This document shows, piece after piece, positions 12,053 through 24,663 of a DNA stretch of 64,000 bases; positions within the stretch are counted from its first letter, which is position 1, and every line of letters begins with the position of its first letter. The stretch spans positions 7,892 through 71,891 of the forward strand of contig JAENRP010000202.1 of the NCBI GenBank assembly GCA_024741835.1, written 5' to 3'. The DNA comes from Diplocarpon mali. Taxonomy: Eukaryota; Ascomycota; Leotiomycetes; Helotiales; Drepanopezizaceae. Both the position numbers and the translations under genes were made by a program. Under the pieces are notes generated by a model. The model was given only the letters and a program-made list of their open reading frames with translations, had not been told where the DNA came from and did not search any database.

Positions 12053-13083
12053 ATGCACAGCTTCCCTTACCTCCATGTTCTGATCGCCGCACTGGCTTCC
12101 TTTGTGCACGTTTCCGTGCTTGCCGAACGTTCATTTGACGAAGATATTCTGCGAAGCGTGCAAGCCGCGAGTTCAAGTTTGGACGATGGCCTGAAAGGAT
12201 TTCTAGGTACTTATGAGACAGTAATTTTCCAAAACGTGTTGAGGGATAAGAAGACAAATCAGACGATCTGTCCGGGAATGAGTGTTATCTTCGCGAGAGG
12301 AACGGCCGAGCCTGGTAAGTTGAGTGACTTCACGGCGCCTCGCCCTTCTTTTCGTGAGTGAGAGCACTGAAAATTTGAAGGAAATGTTGGCATTCTCACC
12401 GGACCTCCATTCTTTGCTGCTATCGGAGAATACATGAACGGTACGAACCAATTAGCCATTCAAGGTGTAGATTATGAAGCGCAACCAGCAGGTTTCTTTG
12501 CTGGGGGCTCGGTTAGAGGCGCTGCTACGATGTTCGTCCTTCTCCATGCTTATCCAACAACTAGTACCTAGGTAGCTAACACATCTCTAAGGGCATCACT
12601 TATAAACAGGTTAGCACATTCCGATTGAGAAGATTTGAAGATCTACAAAGCGAGGAGTACATTTTTTGTTGTTATGCAAACTCGATTCTGAAGAGATTCA
12701 AAACCTTGCGAACTAAGTCGTCAATTAGCACTCTCACCTCTTGCCCCAACACTCCCCTCCTCGTCTCCGGGTACTCGCAAGGCGCGCAACTTATTCACCT
12801 CGCAACCGCCTCTCTTCCAAACTCCACAACCTCTAGGATCACCAGCGTAGTCATGTTCGGGGATCCGAAGAACGGGACTGCATTAAATGGCGTGGATGCA
12901 AGACGTGTCATCACGATCTGCCATGCGGGAGATGATATATGTGCTGGTGGTGCGAGAGTCACGAAGGATCATCTGAATTATAGCCTGGATGCGAGAAGGG
13001 CGGCGATATTTGCATTGGGCAGCATTGCCAAGCTGGGCATTACTAGTAAGAAGATGGTGGATTTGGGGAGGGCTATTGGTTGA
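12053..13083 (+). CDS. Secreted cutinase (CE5 family), 4 exons, 261 aa
   Basis: Exons 12053-12314, 12381-12531, 12592-12609 and 12729-13083; the introns are 66, 60 and 119 nt. Cutinases hydrolyse ester bonds of plant cutin outside the cell. Residues 1-24 form a hydrophobic signal peptide (HVLIAALASFVHVSVLA). Visible family features are CPGMSVIFARGTAEPG, GVDYEAQPAGFFAGG and the nucleophile elbow GYSQG with Ser160. The likely catalytic Asp212 is in GDDIC and His225 is in KDHLNY. Two cysteine pairs bracket the core and the active loop, as in family members. The third exon is only 18 nt and encodes most of MASLIN; its boundaries are set by the frame on both sides. I start at 12053 rather than an in-frame upstream ATG because this puts the signal peptide at the N-terminus. 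Confidence 0.88.
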
Positions 13084-15259
13084 TCAAGGGCGAGTAGGAG
13101 ATACGAGGATTGAGTGCGATTATTTTTCACTTCGAAGATACAGCAGATAGACTTACGTCTGATTCTTGCGAATGAAGCCGATAATTCCAAGGGACAATCT
13201 CCCTCATTATCGCTTTACCAGATCCACAGAGTGAAAATACTTCGTAAGGCATCGTAGTCATCAAGAGAGCAGTCCAAGCTGACAAAACAAGCGAATCATT
13301 GAGTGTTCTTGTCCAAGGGCAAACTCTGAAATTCCACATCACATTGGCAACGCAGGAAATTTGCCCCCTTCTACCCTCCCACAATTGCAACCGCCATGAA
13401 GTCGACACGAAGATCCACCCTACTTGTCGACAACAGTGTCGCTGGAAGGTTGAAATCAAATCCGATGTTAGCTTTGCGCTTAATACTACGTCTGTGGACA
13501 ACAAATACCTGAAATACTGTGAGCCCACGACCACAGAAGCTATGAGGTAAGCTGGCTACAGAAGGAATCTAAGTATTTTATTCGTGGTAGTCATTTTAGG
13601 GTAGAAGCTCAAACCTCACCCGCCAAAGAGGCATGCATGGTCCTGGGGGACATGAGGATAGCGGTGAACAAATCCTATGCCGAAGAAGGCATCTGGGCTA
13701 TGATGAAACCTTTGAACTCAGTGGAATATATAGTAAGCGCGACCGAGGGACAAGGTACTACTAATCGCTTCTAAGACATCCTCCCTGTCAAACAAGAAGG
13801 CTTGCCAACCGATGATTAAAAGATTCTCCTTGCATGGCTTCTCGGAAATATATCTGGTAAACAATACATGAATCAATCATCTCCACATGAGAGGTATATT
13901 GCGTGCTTAACAAAGGCTAATTGCTAGCACAATAAATAGTTGGGAGCGAGACTTCATACTTAAAGGATAAGACCGAGATGAAATCCTATCTACTTACTGC
14001 ACATCTAGAAACCCTTTGCTCTGATCTTACCTTGTCAATGTATAAAATACTGAAACACTGTGTAGCATTGAAAAGGGAACCAGATAGTGGAGAGAGTCCT
14101 TCGAGCATCGCGGACCAAGAACTGAACACCATGAACCAAAATAGTTGTGGAACGCCCGCACCAAGTATTCTCACCGTTGAATCAAACGCCTGGCCGAGAT
14201 ACATTACTTTGTAGCCTCCAAGCCTGTTGCCAATGAAGATTCGTTGCTGAAACCGGCCAGTGGAAAAAGCTGAGAGCTTCCGAAAACCCAACAATCTTAC
14301 CTGTTGACAAATTTTCCGCCCTTTTAACTTCTTAAAACTCAATCAATACCCGAATCCGTCTTAAACAAGGACCTCGAGTAAGAATTGCCCGTCATTCCCA
14401 GAAAATCGAAAAGCCAGGGGTCATATGCAACTCATCCGCGCGGGTCATCTGGTCGGTAAGGATGATACTCTCCGACTTTTTGTCGTACATATCTCCACTT
14501 GAAAATGAAAAAGATAAATTTTGGCTGTTGTGAGTACTGTATTGTCATGCATCCATCAAGAACCGGCTCTCGGCCAAATTATCTGCCTGGGTGTACTAAG
14601 GACTACAAAATGGATACGCACCTTGAGCTATTTCCAAATCACGTACAGTACCTGCTTTTTTGTGTAGCATGCCATAGCGAACTCTTGTTCTTGTCGCTAC
14701 GCAGTTGCCTAATCATGCCTTTCCAAGATCACATTAAAGAGTCGAGGGCCAAATATGAGAGACTATGTGGAGCCCGGACTGGCAAGTATGTTCCAGATCT
14801 AGATCACCATGGGGAGTTACATGGAATCTAATGCTGCATTCTAGCAACTTTGAGCTTGAAACGTTGGGATCATCTTCGAACATTTTGCAAAATTTGACCA
14901 ATAACAAAAGCTATGCAGGTATGGGCTGCATCGATAACCGGCGAATCCACCGCTTTACCATTGTCTTCGAGCTCTCTTGAAGCCTCGAAAGGTATGTTTG
15001 CTGTCTGCTCCAGGGAGATATTTGCAAGTCTGAACATTATAAGTAGTAGATGAGAATCTGCAAAATTCGCTTCGTGAGACATTAAGTAATATATGAAAAC
15101 CGATGACAATTTCAAAAGTTTTAAAGGTTTACGTGTGCAGCAAAAACGAAAGAGTTGGAAGTGATCTGTACAAGGCACCGGAATCGACAGGGCATCGTGC
15201 CTCAGAAATTCTGTACGATTCCGACAAATGTTCAGGCAATGCCTGATCTATACGATAGG
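13084..15259. other. 2.2-kb stretch without a confident gene
   Basis: The best candidate is a plus-strand frame ending near 13550 whose GTAAGC site could join to a TTTTAG at about 13600 and continue 59 codons to about 13774. It lacks an in-frame ATG upstream and resembles nothing I know. The rest (13.8-15.2 kb) shows only short frames. Confidence 0.4.
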
Positions 15260-16183
15260 TCAACTACTAGTTTCACAGCCCAAGGTTGTGACCGTTGCTG
15301 CCGACGCTTCACGGTCTTTTGGAGAGCTGGCATCCTCTTTCTCCACAAGGACGCACTCATCTTCCTCTGCTTTTTTTTTCTCTTTTTCCAGGACATGAGA
15401 ATAATCGTCCCACAGCTGCCCAACCGGCCTTCCTATCAGCTCTGTCCAAAACCGCTTTTCCTGGTATCTCTGGATCCTCAACTTCTCGTTCAACCTTCGG
15501 ATTGTCCCCTTTCCAAATCTTTGCTCGAGATATTCCAAGAAGTAGCCGGTGTGCTGGTAGCCTGCATCCCAGCTTCCACTTGCATCTCTTTTCCAGTGCG
15601 GTGGGATTAAGCCAGCGTTCAAGCGTACCCAGTCGGCAATCCCTTCGATGAGACCACCCGGACATGTTCCAAAAGCGTTGTATTGATAGCAATGAACCAT
15701 TTCGTGAGTCAACACCCCCATTATTTCCTTTTTCTTTCGCTCTTCAGAAACGCCATGGATGTAATCGAGTGAGAAGTGGATTTCCTTATGATCATCGTCG
15801 AGGTCGCTGCCGGTTGTGTAGGCCACGCCCTCCATAGGTCGAAGAATTAAAGTCACAGAACGTGTTGCTGGTACGGTTGTCGTTTGTTCATTTGGGGAAT
15901 GGTATAAAAGAGAGAGTACGACTTGAACACATTCTGCAAGTGCCTTGCTGGCATTTACAGCCTGCAGGAAGGTGTAAGATGCGCCATGAGAGAGGTCCCG
16001 AATTTCAAGTCTGAGCTTTGGAAGGGGGAAGGGCGCAAAGTTCGAAGGTCCTTTGAGAACTATTGACTCTTGTTGCTTTGAGACTATTGGGTTTTGAGAA
16101 GGTGGGGAAATTGAAGTTGGTGCTGCTGACTGCGCTGGCCTGAACCTAACAGGCAGCTGAGGATCAGAGGTTGATTCGGTCAT
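15260..16183 (-). CDS. Basic-secretory-protein-type zinc metallopeptidase, 307 aa
   Basis: A single uninterrupted frame. The centre carries VLTHEMVHCYQYN, an HExxH zinc-binding motif (His160, Glu161, His164), followed by GGLIEGIADWVRL, where Glu180/Asp184 lie in the region that supplies the third ligand. After it come HTGYFLEYLEQRFG and a C-terminal helix. This is the layout of the plant basic secretory protein family (PF04450), found in plants, fungi and bacteria and thought to be peptidases. Unlike plant members this protein has no visible signal peptide: the first 50 residues are Ser/Pro/Gln-rich and polar, so a cytosolic location is possible. The last 45 residues are charged and low complexity. 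It is divergent from STU1 across 365 nt. Confidence 0.85.
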   Translation of the reverse strand: MTESTSDPQLPVRFRPAQSAAPTSISPPSQNPIVSKQQESIVLKGPSNFAPFPLPKLRLEIRDLSHGASYTFLQAVNASKALAECVQVVLSLLYHSPNEQTTTVPATRSVTLILRPMEGVAYTTGSDLDDDHKEIHFSLDYIHGVSEERKKKEIMGVLTHEMVHCYQYNAFGTCPGGLIEGIADWVRLNAGLIPPHWKRDASGSWDAGYQHTGYFLEYLEQRFGKGTIRRLNEKLRIQRYQEKRFWTELIGRPVGQLWDDYSHVLEKEKKKAEEDECVLVEKEDASSPKDREASAATVTTLGCETSS

Positions 16184-16548
16184 ATTGGAACAAGGTAGTT
16201 AGAGCATTTTTAATTCATCGACAGAGGGCTATTATTATTTAGGGTACTTGCAGCGGGAATTCCTAAGAGACGGCATGTTGTTGTTTTTTGTCTTGCGTTA
16301 GTCAGTGTGCACGGACGGCCTTTACAACAGGGATGTTGCCGTCAGTCGCGTTCGCAATAACAACCTGCAACAGCAACCGCAGTTTTGGTATTTACCTAAA
16401 CATCGACACTTTTATTTTTTTCTTGGTTCGTACGCGTTTCTTATTTCTCTTCTCAAAACTATACCTGTGCCTGGATGTCAAGTCTTACTGACCTCCCTCC
16501 TCTCCGACGAATGTACTGACAACTTGGCCACAGGTGGGTTACCTCAAA
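16184..16548. promoter_or_regulatory. Shared upstream region of the metallopeptidase and STU1
   Basis: 365 nt between divergent start codons. It contains CAACAA-rich and T-rich tracts near 16360-16445 but no motif that I can name. Confidence 0.45.
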
Positions 16549-19500
16549 ATGGCAGGTGAAAAGATCAATGAAGAACAGGCCGCAAACCTGTTGGCAATCT
16601 TACGAACCGACGCTTCGATCGATGCGAAAGTCAATCAAATAAACAATGTGAAATCTGGGATTAAGCAAAACAATGTGCCAGAGCCGTGTATCCTTCCTCT
16701 CTTTGAATCCTCGCGCATATCAATGGCATCTCCACATGCAGCAATTGCTAATGCTGGATTCTCTACCTTGAATCACCTCCTCACAAGATTATCACGACAA
16801 GAGCCAAAGTACGTGGTCAAGGAGGCAGCGAGGACATTACCCTTGGTTGTAGATAAATTGGGCGACCCGAAGGAGAAACACAGACAGCTTGCAGCGCAAT
16901 GTCTCACGACATTCTGGAAGGCGTCGCCGCTGGACGTGGAGAGAACAGTGAAAAATGCAGGACTCGTAGGCAAGAATTCGAGGATGAAAGAGGCTTCCAT
17001 TATTTGGGTGGTGCAGGTAAGATTGCCAGGCTGCGTACTCCGCCCGCGGCCTATCACTGACAACTATATAGATGCATCAAGAAAATGGCATGCCATTCAA
17101 GAGCTTTGTTTCGACATTAACGGAGCTTCTAGAAGACGCAGACGGCATGGTCAGAGATACAGCCCGAAATTCCGTTATTGCTCTTTTCCAGTGTGTTTAT
17201 ATTCAAAGATTTTATATCAGGCGCTAAGAAATTGACAGGAACGCCCCAAATGCCGCAAAGTCTGACCTCAAGAAGCAATTGAAGAACTTTAATGTTCGCC
17301 CGGCAATCGTAGCAGCTATCATGCCTCACTTGGGACCCGGAGGACATACCGAGCAGCCTGAGCCCGAAGTTGACTTGCCAGTGCGTCAAGCCTTCTCGAA
17401 CAGCGTATCTTCAATTTCGAGCGTCAGACCATCCACGCCATCGACAGAAGTGAAGATAGAGCATGTTGAGCCGTCTTATGTCAATACAAACAGGGAATTG
17501 GAAGATACGTTTAGGGAAATGCACCCACATTTCGAGGGCAAGGAGTCTGAGGCGAATTGGCTCAAGAGAGAACAAAGCTGCACGAAACTAAGGAGGTTGA
17601 ACGCCGGCAATGCCCCTAGCGATTTTCACGATGCTTTCCTCGCTGGTATCAAAGCACTTTTGGACGGAATCCTGAAGGCTGTAAATTCCTTGAGAACAAG
17701 CCTCTCAAAAGAAGGCTGCAGTGTTATTCAAGAAGTTGCTAGGACTGCGGGCCCTGGTATAGATCCAATGGTTGAAATTCTCCTGCAGAATCTGATCAAA
17801 TTGTGTGGTGGCACAAAGAAGATCAGTTCTCAAAATGGGAATTTGACTGTGGATATTATCATCAGCAAGGTTTCCTACAATATCCGAATCATGCAACACA
17901 TCTGGCTAGCATGCCAAGATAAGAATGTGCAACCGAGAACGTATGCGGCCGGTTGGCTGAAGACCTTATTGAAGAAGGAAGCTCACCACAAAAGTCATGT
18001 TGAGCACACTGGTGGTCTAGATCTGATCGAAAAGTGCCTGAAGAAAGGTTTGGCAGATGCGAATCCAGCTGTTCGTGAAAATATGAGGTCTACGTATTGG
18101 GCTTTTGCTCAGACGTGGCCAGCAAAGGCAGATGGGTAAGTTTGAACATTTTACTTGATTTGCGGCACTAACGAGACGTAGGATCATGGCAAACTTGGAC
18201 ACTACCCAGCAAAGACTTTTGGAAAGTGCACCTGATAACCCAAGCTCCCCAAAGAAAGCCGAACCTGTTGTAGCTCGGCCAGGACTGGGCTTCAGTAAGA
18301 GCACCACTGGCCCTCCGAAACCTTCCTTGAGAGAGACGATGTTGGCCCAGAAGAAAGCTGCTATAGCGAACAGAACTCTCCCCGCGCGACCAGGATCAGC
18401 GATGTCTTCCTTCTCTCCAATGCGGACAGTTTCTTCGTCCTCTACAGCATCAGCGAAACAAGATGCAGGATCTAAAGGACGGTCAGAGGCCACCACAGTC
18501 GCTCATGGCGGCCTGTCTGTAGCTCCAATGCGTCCCACAAAGTTCCGTCCAGCTCCCCGACCAGAGCTCGCCGCAAGGCCCGCCACAGCAGGGCCCTATT
18601 CCGTCAGAAGGCCTGTACATGGACCTAGCAGCAGTGATAGTCATACGAGCCCATCAACCAAGCCAGCCAAGGGAAGGGAACCAGGTGCAAGTGGTACCAG
18701 TCCGCCTAAAAGGCCCGTGGCTAGGCCAAACACAAGTCACTCTAGCCATGCAAGCTCAAGCCACACAAGCCCTGCAAAGAACACTATCAGCAAAGTTGCC
18801 TCATCGCCGCGCTCAAGCCCTGCGAGAACAAAGCCTTCCAGCAGAACGCTCGCTTCATCAGGCCCGTCGAAACCGGATGAGGATTCCACAATGGCAGTGC
18901 CAACTCTTTCAGAATTTCAGGAGCCACATCCTCAAAGTGTGCCTCTGGTAGTTGAGTCATCAGATGAAGAGCTCGTGACCCCTCAGAAAGCCATGAAGGT
19001 ATACGAGGATCCATTTTCAAGCGCCGACGATACAGCGACTCCACGCCCAGCGCTTACAGCTCCGGTTCTCAAGGAGGTACCTGTCAATGAAGATGCCGCC
19101 AACCTAGTTAAAAATGGTATCGAAATGACAGACTCTCCCAAAATCCCAACAGTGTCGCCCGAAAGAACCAAACAGAGTGCCCGTTTGCTGGATAGTGGAA
19201 TCACCAAAATTAAGGCGAAAGCACTAGATGTTCACGGATTCCGAAAATTACAAGGCCTAATTAGGGACAATAAGGCAGCATGGTCAGACGAAAAGTTCGA
19301 TGCTTTGCTCACTGCTCTCTTCGAGTATATGGAAGCTCGTCAAAGCAACCTTTCGCTTGAGAAGGACCAGGACGTCAAGGCTCAAATTCTAGGCACTATC
19401 AAGCTCATGTATAAGAAGAACCGCGAAGCTTTCCGGTCTCATGTCCCGAAAGGGCTGGAAGCTATATTGGCAACTCGTAGTTGCTACGATGCTCGCTCGC

Positions 19501-19907
19501 ACATTGTAAGTGGTCTCGAGCTTCTCGCCGATGAATTAGTAACCCTCTCGAACCCAAATTTGACAACCGATACTATCACCGCCCAACTTCAAAGTAAGGA
19601 GATGACTCTGGAAGGCTGCAGAACTCTCAGTATGGGCTTGCATGTCCTGAAAGAGTTGCTAGATGTTAAGAAGGAGTTTGTACCCAACGATAAAGAGGTC
19701 GGAAATATGTGCAGACTTGCATCGAAATGTTTAGAGAGCTCTGAGAGTGGCGTACGAATGGATGCCGTACAGCTGTGTGTCAGTGTGCATTCCAGAGTTG
19801 GAGAGACGAGATTCTGGGGTGCCCTCGGAGGTGTCAAGGATGACCCGAAAAGTCTGATCACATACTACATTGTGAAGAGGCAGAGAGAGGTGGCGGCTAC
19901 TTCGTGA
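16549..19907 (+). CDS. STU1: CLASP-family microtubule protein Stu1, 1069 aa
   Basis: Exons 16549-17016, 17072-17190, 17239-18135 and 18182-19907, all junctions in frame. CLASPs bind microtubule plus ends and kinetochores through TOG domains and promote polymerisation needed for spindle assembly. The N-terminus (KINEEQAANLLAILRTDAS, then VKSGIKQNNVPEP) matches the start of fungal Stu1, and the first about 240 residues form a HEAT/TOG-like repeat. Residues about 310-510 form a second helical repeat corresponding to CLASP_N. A Ser/Pro/Arg/Lys-rich linker of about 270 residues follows (18.24-19.05 kb), likely the microtubule-binding region. A C-terminal helical domain begins at about residue 860. 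The length is normal for filamentous-fungal Stu1. Confidence 0.92.
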
Positions 19908-22900
19908 TTTGATGAGGTGAGATAAAATAAGTGAGCGTGGCGAATGGAGTGGCGTATAGAGCGAGGAGTTCACCAACTGTTGGCTTCAAGATGTACGAGT
20001 ATGTTGTGGTTACTGTCGACTGTGGGCTTAGGGTGTGACGGATGGCGTTCGGAGCTACCTACTCTGGACATGAAGAGAGATTGGGTTTCGGGGTTTTGGC
20101 GTTCTCTTGGTCTTAGTCACAACTTGTCTTCTGAGGCAATTGAGCTGGTAGCCAAGCTTATAAACGGGATAGTAATGTCAGATCACTCCGTAGATACTAC
20201 CCTATTATTTCTGGGTAATAAATTGGGCAGAAGTGCGCTGAGCAGAGAGAACGGAGTGGCGGGTGTAGGAACCATGACGGCGAGCGCCGTTGCCTCAATA
20301 TCCAAATCTGCGATTCTGCTCAAGGCCTTTTGATTACTACTGTGGCATTGACCCGTACCAATGATACCGCTAAGCTCGGCTGTAATTGGTAATGTTTGTT
20401 CATATGCACGAAGTAGGTGACACCAATCTGGATTGTGGGATCCTGTTTAATTTGGAAAACACAATACATGGAAAATCGCGGTTCTCAATCTCGAAATATC
20501 AGATTAGGAGCTGATCCCATGAAGTGTATTTTGGCACATAGCGACAGAGCAGGGATGGCAGATTAAAGTTCAAGGGGCGGCCTTTTCTATTGTTGTTAAA
20601 TTTAAAGGTGCGTTAGATGACAAACGCCTAGACATATTATTTCTATGGTGTGCCGCGCAAGGCCGTGATTCAAAAATACTATTGATAAGATCTGAAATCG
20701 ATTCTCTTTAATGTTTACCTTCACATATTTCCAACCGAAAATGCATGTGTAATACAATTTTTCGAAATATTATCATATTTACAAGAATCCATTAGGGATT
20801 ATTATCAGTTTTGATTGTTTATAACCGCATTATTCTTAATAGCCAAGTATCATGATAATCTTTAGTGCTGAGGGAATGGTGTGTACTCTGCACCTTACCT
20901 TTTGGTATGATGGGGTGGTGGTGGTTGCTTAGATATGTAAGAATTTGAAGTTTTGAATCTCATCACTTTACGTAATCACTAGTACTAGTACTGAGCACCA
21001 CCGCCCCATAGTCCTAAAATCTCCGCACATCACACCACCCTCTCACCGCCTGGCTGAGTCTCGCATGGCTGCATGGTTTTGTTACTCTGATGGTGCTATA
21101 CTTGGGCAGGTACCAGGGAAAATCCTTGTCACCGCCTTTTCTCGGTGGGCAGAATTAAAGTTCGGAGTAAGAAGAATTCCCTTGATACTCCCGAATCTTT
21201 GAATCTCACTAAGTCAACACTGACTACCTATGAAGTAGTTAGCATGCCCTCCCTCGAACCTAGGTCGCAAACTATCTCTCTTGAATACCATCTCCACTGT
21301 AAACCTTAATGTCAAAGCTTAGCGCATACCAAGTATGATTATATAGTCTAGCCAACTATATAAGTATGCACCTAACTTACTATCAGTAGTTGTTTATGGA
21401 AGAAATAGAATGAGTGTGAGATTGGCTTCAATTTCCATTTGTAGCATGCAGTGACGGCGATACTAGGGGGATTATTGTTGATTTAGCCTTGTTCTTAAGT
21501 GCTTTATCATCGCTTCCACTAATTATGTAAGAATTACTGCCTGTTCACCAGGTGGAGCCTCCCCGGAAAGATTCTCTATTGGGCTGGGCAGTCTCGACTT
21601 AAGAATATCGACTTGATGGAATTTGATTCTTTTCATTTCGAGTTCGGTGAATCAAAACCAAGGCGGACTGTAAGAATTCTGACTGATCAGAACAACGAGC
21701 GAAGTATGCCGAACGCTTTTCAACGTCAGTATTTAATAAGAGTATTCGTATTGGTTGCCTCTGTAATTTATGGATTCCGTGCGCTGAAGTATGTTTTTAA
21801 TTTCAAGTGTTTCTTTTTCGCATACATTAGATCACGCGCCAGACAGATTTCTAGCTTTTCGGCTTTTACCATATATATTTCAAATTATTTCGAAAATTTA
21901 TACTTAGATGACTATTCTATTAAAAAAGAAAACACTACCCGCGAAAAAGGAGTGTTAGTAAGATAATGGATTGTGCACTTTGGATAAGCTTGAGTAGACT
22001 CGGATTGAAAAACTGCCGGAAGATTGCTAATAATGACTCCTTATGAAATTTAACATCCAAATCATGCATGTATACGTAATAGCTCAAGCAGTCACGAAGC
22101 ACGTATCAATACTTAAAAAGCTGATCGATTGGGCGAAGAAGATGAGTATTTACGTGAGAAGTTATAAGTATCATATTTTATATTATGCAAGCAGTGAAAG
22201 CCCTGTTATGATTACGAGGTGTTCAGAAGTTGCATCGGCAGGGCTTGCCGGCCTCGGGAATGTTTCTGCTTTTAATGATTTGAAAGAAAAAGCGAAATTT
22301 TGATTAACAGAAAAACACTATATAAGAATCAGCGAGTCTTTCGCAATTATATTAAGGCCGGATTATCAAATACAGTTATTTTCAGATACAAAATCTGACA
22401 GGTGAAATTAGCTGAAAATAAATTGCTTTATCGATTTAGGAGACCGAAGCCAACGCCAAGCTTATGGCTTGATGAGGTCAAGAGTTGTACAATCTTGGGT
22501 TGTAATTATCACGTGTCAGTGCCTTATAAATTTTACTAAGTACTAGATTCTGTTGTTGGCGAAAACGGAAAATAACATGTAATGGCTCAGCTGACTTTTT
22601 ACAAGCCTCATGCAGCGAAAATCAGCTTTTTGTTGAGATTCCTGTATATGTTACAGCCCTGGATTTCGGGTTTGAAGCACACCGTACAGACCTATCTCTG
22701 TTTTCGTCGGATCCCATTTGCGGTCTCCAGGGCTCGGAGACTTGTTGCCCTAAAAGTCTCCTTAAGCAGTCTGGATCACGAGATCATATCAATTGAAGAT
22801 CGCGTCTGTAAGATCTGTTATCGTCAAATGAAGGACGAGATAATACAAGTATTTTTTTATTCCACTTGGTCAACGGCCTGGCGGAGATACGGCTGAATGA

Positions 22901-24663
22901 ATATCTTCGAGAGCGCCAGAGGTGTCTATTCTAAGAGGTATTCGCGTGGAGGTGCTTTCGGATACTTCTTTCAATGTTTAAGATTCGAATATTGGACTGA
23001 ATTTTTCGGAGATGAGTCGAGATGACGAATGTAGTCCCGCGTTATTCGCATGATTCTGGCGTTTCACAGGTGGAGTTGGTTGGTGACAGCTGTCCCATCA
23101 CAAAGGACCATCCCTCCCTTGAATGCTGAAACGGAACCAAGTGTACCTGCAGGCAACGAAACGAGCGAACAACCTTCTGCAATGGAAACACATCTGAATC
23201 CTACCATCTATCTGTCATCTTGTTCAGATTTTGCTTATGGGCTTAGTCTAGTCGTCTATTGATGTCAGGAGCATCTGGATGTTTGAAAAACGCTTAATAT
23301 CATCGAATCCGATAATTGGCATTGTACTTGGAGCAATAGTGTACATCTTGAGAGGCCAAAGAGTTTCTGAGAACCCTAAAGCAAACTGCCCAACAATTAG
23401 GTAGGATTCGACGTAGCTTGGCGGGAAGAAATTTAATAGCCTCTTGGAATATACTCTGTACCTGCCCAGCAGGCACGGCAGCTTATATGAGCCAGGCAAT
23501 AATCTCAGATCGTGTTTCCCAGGAAGGTTTTGTTGATGGGCAGGTACCTTGCCGATGCAGCTCCAGTTAAGGAGGCAAAGTCTTCGATGCAAACACCAAA
23601 GTACAGAGAATTTTTTCGTCAGATTTTCATGACTCTGGGCTATCTGGCGGTCAGAGGCAGTTTCGTAGTACGGGCAACACAAGTCTGTTATCTGTCAGCT
23701 CGTGGGAGGCGATGACTGGGAAAAAGATCCTATTAAATGAGGTTTGAAGAGCCGGATTCGAGACCCGCAGGACGTTTGGAGACGTGATTATGTCTTCGAT
23801 CCCGTGCTAACGTCGCAACATTTGGTGAAAGTCTCGGGATAATGATCCCGTCGCCATGCACGGAAGGAGGGAGACATTGCTTAGGTATTCCGACTGGTGT
23901 CGTCGACTCGAATTGACTACTCGTGACAGATGAGATTCTGGGTACGATATCCGGGTTTCTGATGACTTGATGTTTGACAGCTCAGATTGCGGTGTATTCG
24001 TGGTGAACTGAATCTTGAGTAGATCGCTACACATCAACTCTTCCCAGGAAGCAAAGAACCAATGCCACCTCGACCTCTCCCAGTAGCGACACAATTTACA
24101 GGTTACATGCTGGCCTGTCCAGGTCCGCCCGAACCCTTCAGTTGCCGTTGCCGTTGCTCTTACGCTCTTACGCTTACCCTGTACTCTCTGGCATCCCCTG
24201 GGGCTTGGCCTGGTTCTGGAATGCCATGGCCAGGACTCTTTCTTACTCTGCACACTCGCTCAACTTCACTTCCAACGTTGTCCTCCGCTCGCTCTCACCA
24301 CAACCGCAACGACTGCCTGCTTCACCTGAACCATCATACAACATAATTATTCCTCGTCATTTCTTCACTGACGTCCCTTCTCGTCTTCATCTGGCTCACG
24401 CTCCCCGTTCAATTAAGGTTGCCTTGGCCACCGACCAGACTCGTCTCTGCGACTTATCTCGTACATCTCTCAAATTCCCAATTCTCCTGTCACAGGGCGT
24501 TGAACCTCCAACCTGACACGGCGACGTCCAGGGATCGCATCTCCCATTCCATGGTTTGATCCTTCTGCAATACCAAGTACTCGAGGGGGAAGAGCTGCCG
24601 AAGCTACGGGAAACACCTGAGAGATAGGGGGATCATTTTTCATAGCCTGATCAGCAGTCCAAT
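19908..24663. other. 4.8-kb AT-rich gene desert
   Basis: No ORF here carries a motif I can identify. From 20.4 to 23.0 kb the DNA is AT-rich with many ATAT/TTAA tracts; the longest frames (21613-21966, 22582-22896) look like chance or old eroded sequence. From about 24.05 kb a C/T-rich tract with runs of CTC/CTT begins, consistent with a long 5' leader or promoter of the LIM-RhoGAP gene at 24664. Confidence 0.5.

Noticed and set aside
13299..13774. Possible two-exon small gene after the cutinase
   Set aside because: A plausible splice and 59-codon second exon exist, but there is no in-frame ATG and no resemblance to known proteins.
22582..22896. 104-codon ORF in the gene desert
   Set aside because: No recognisable motif; surrounding sequence lacks coding character.
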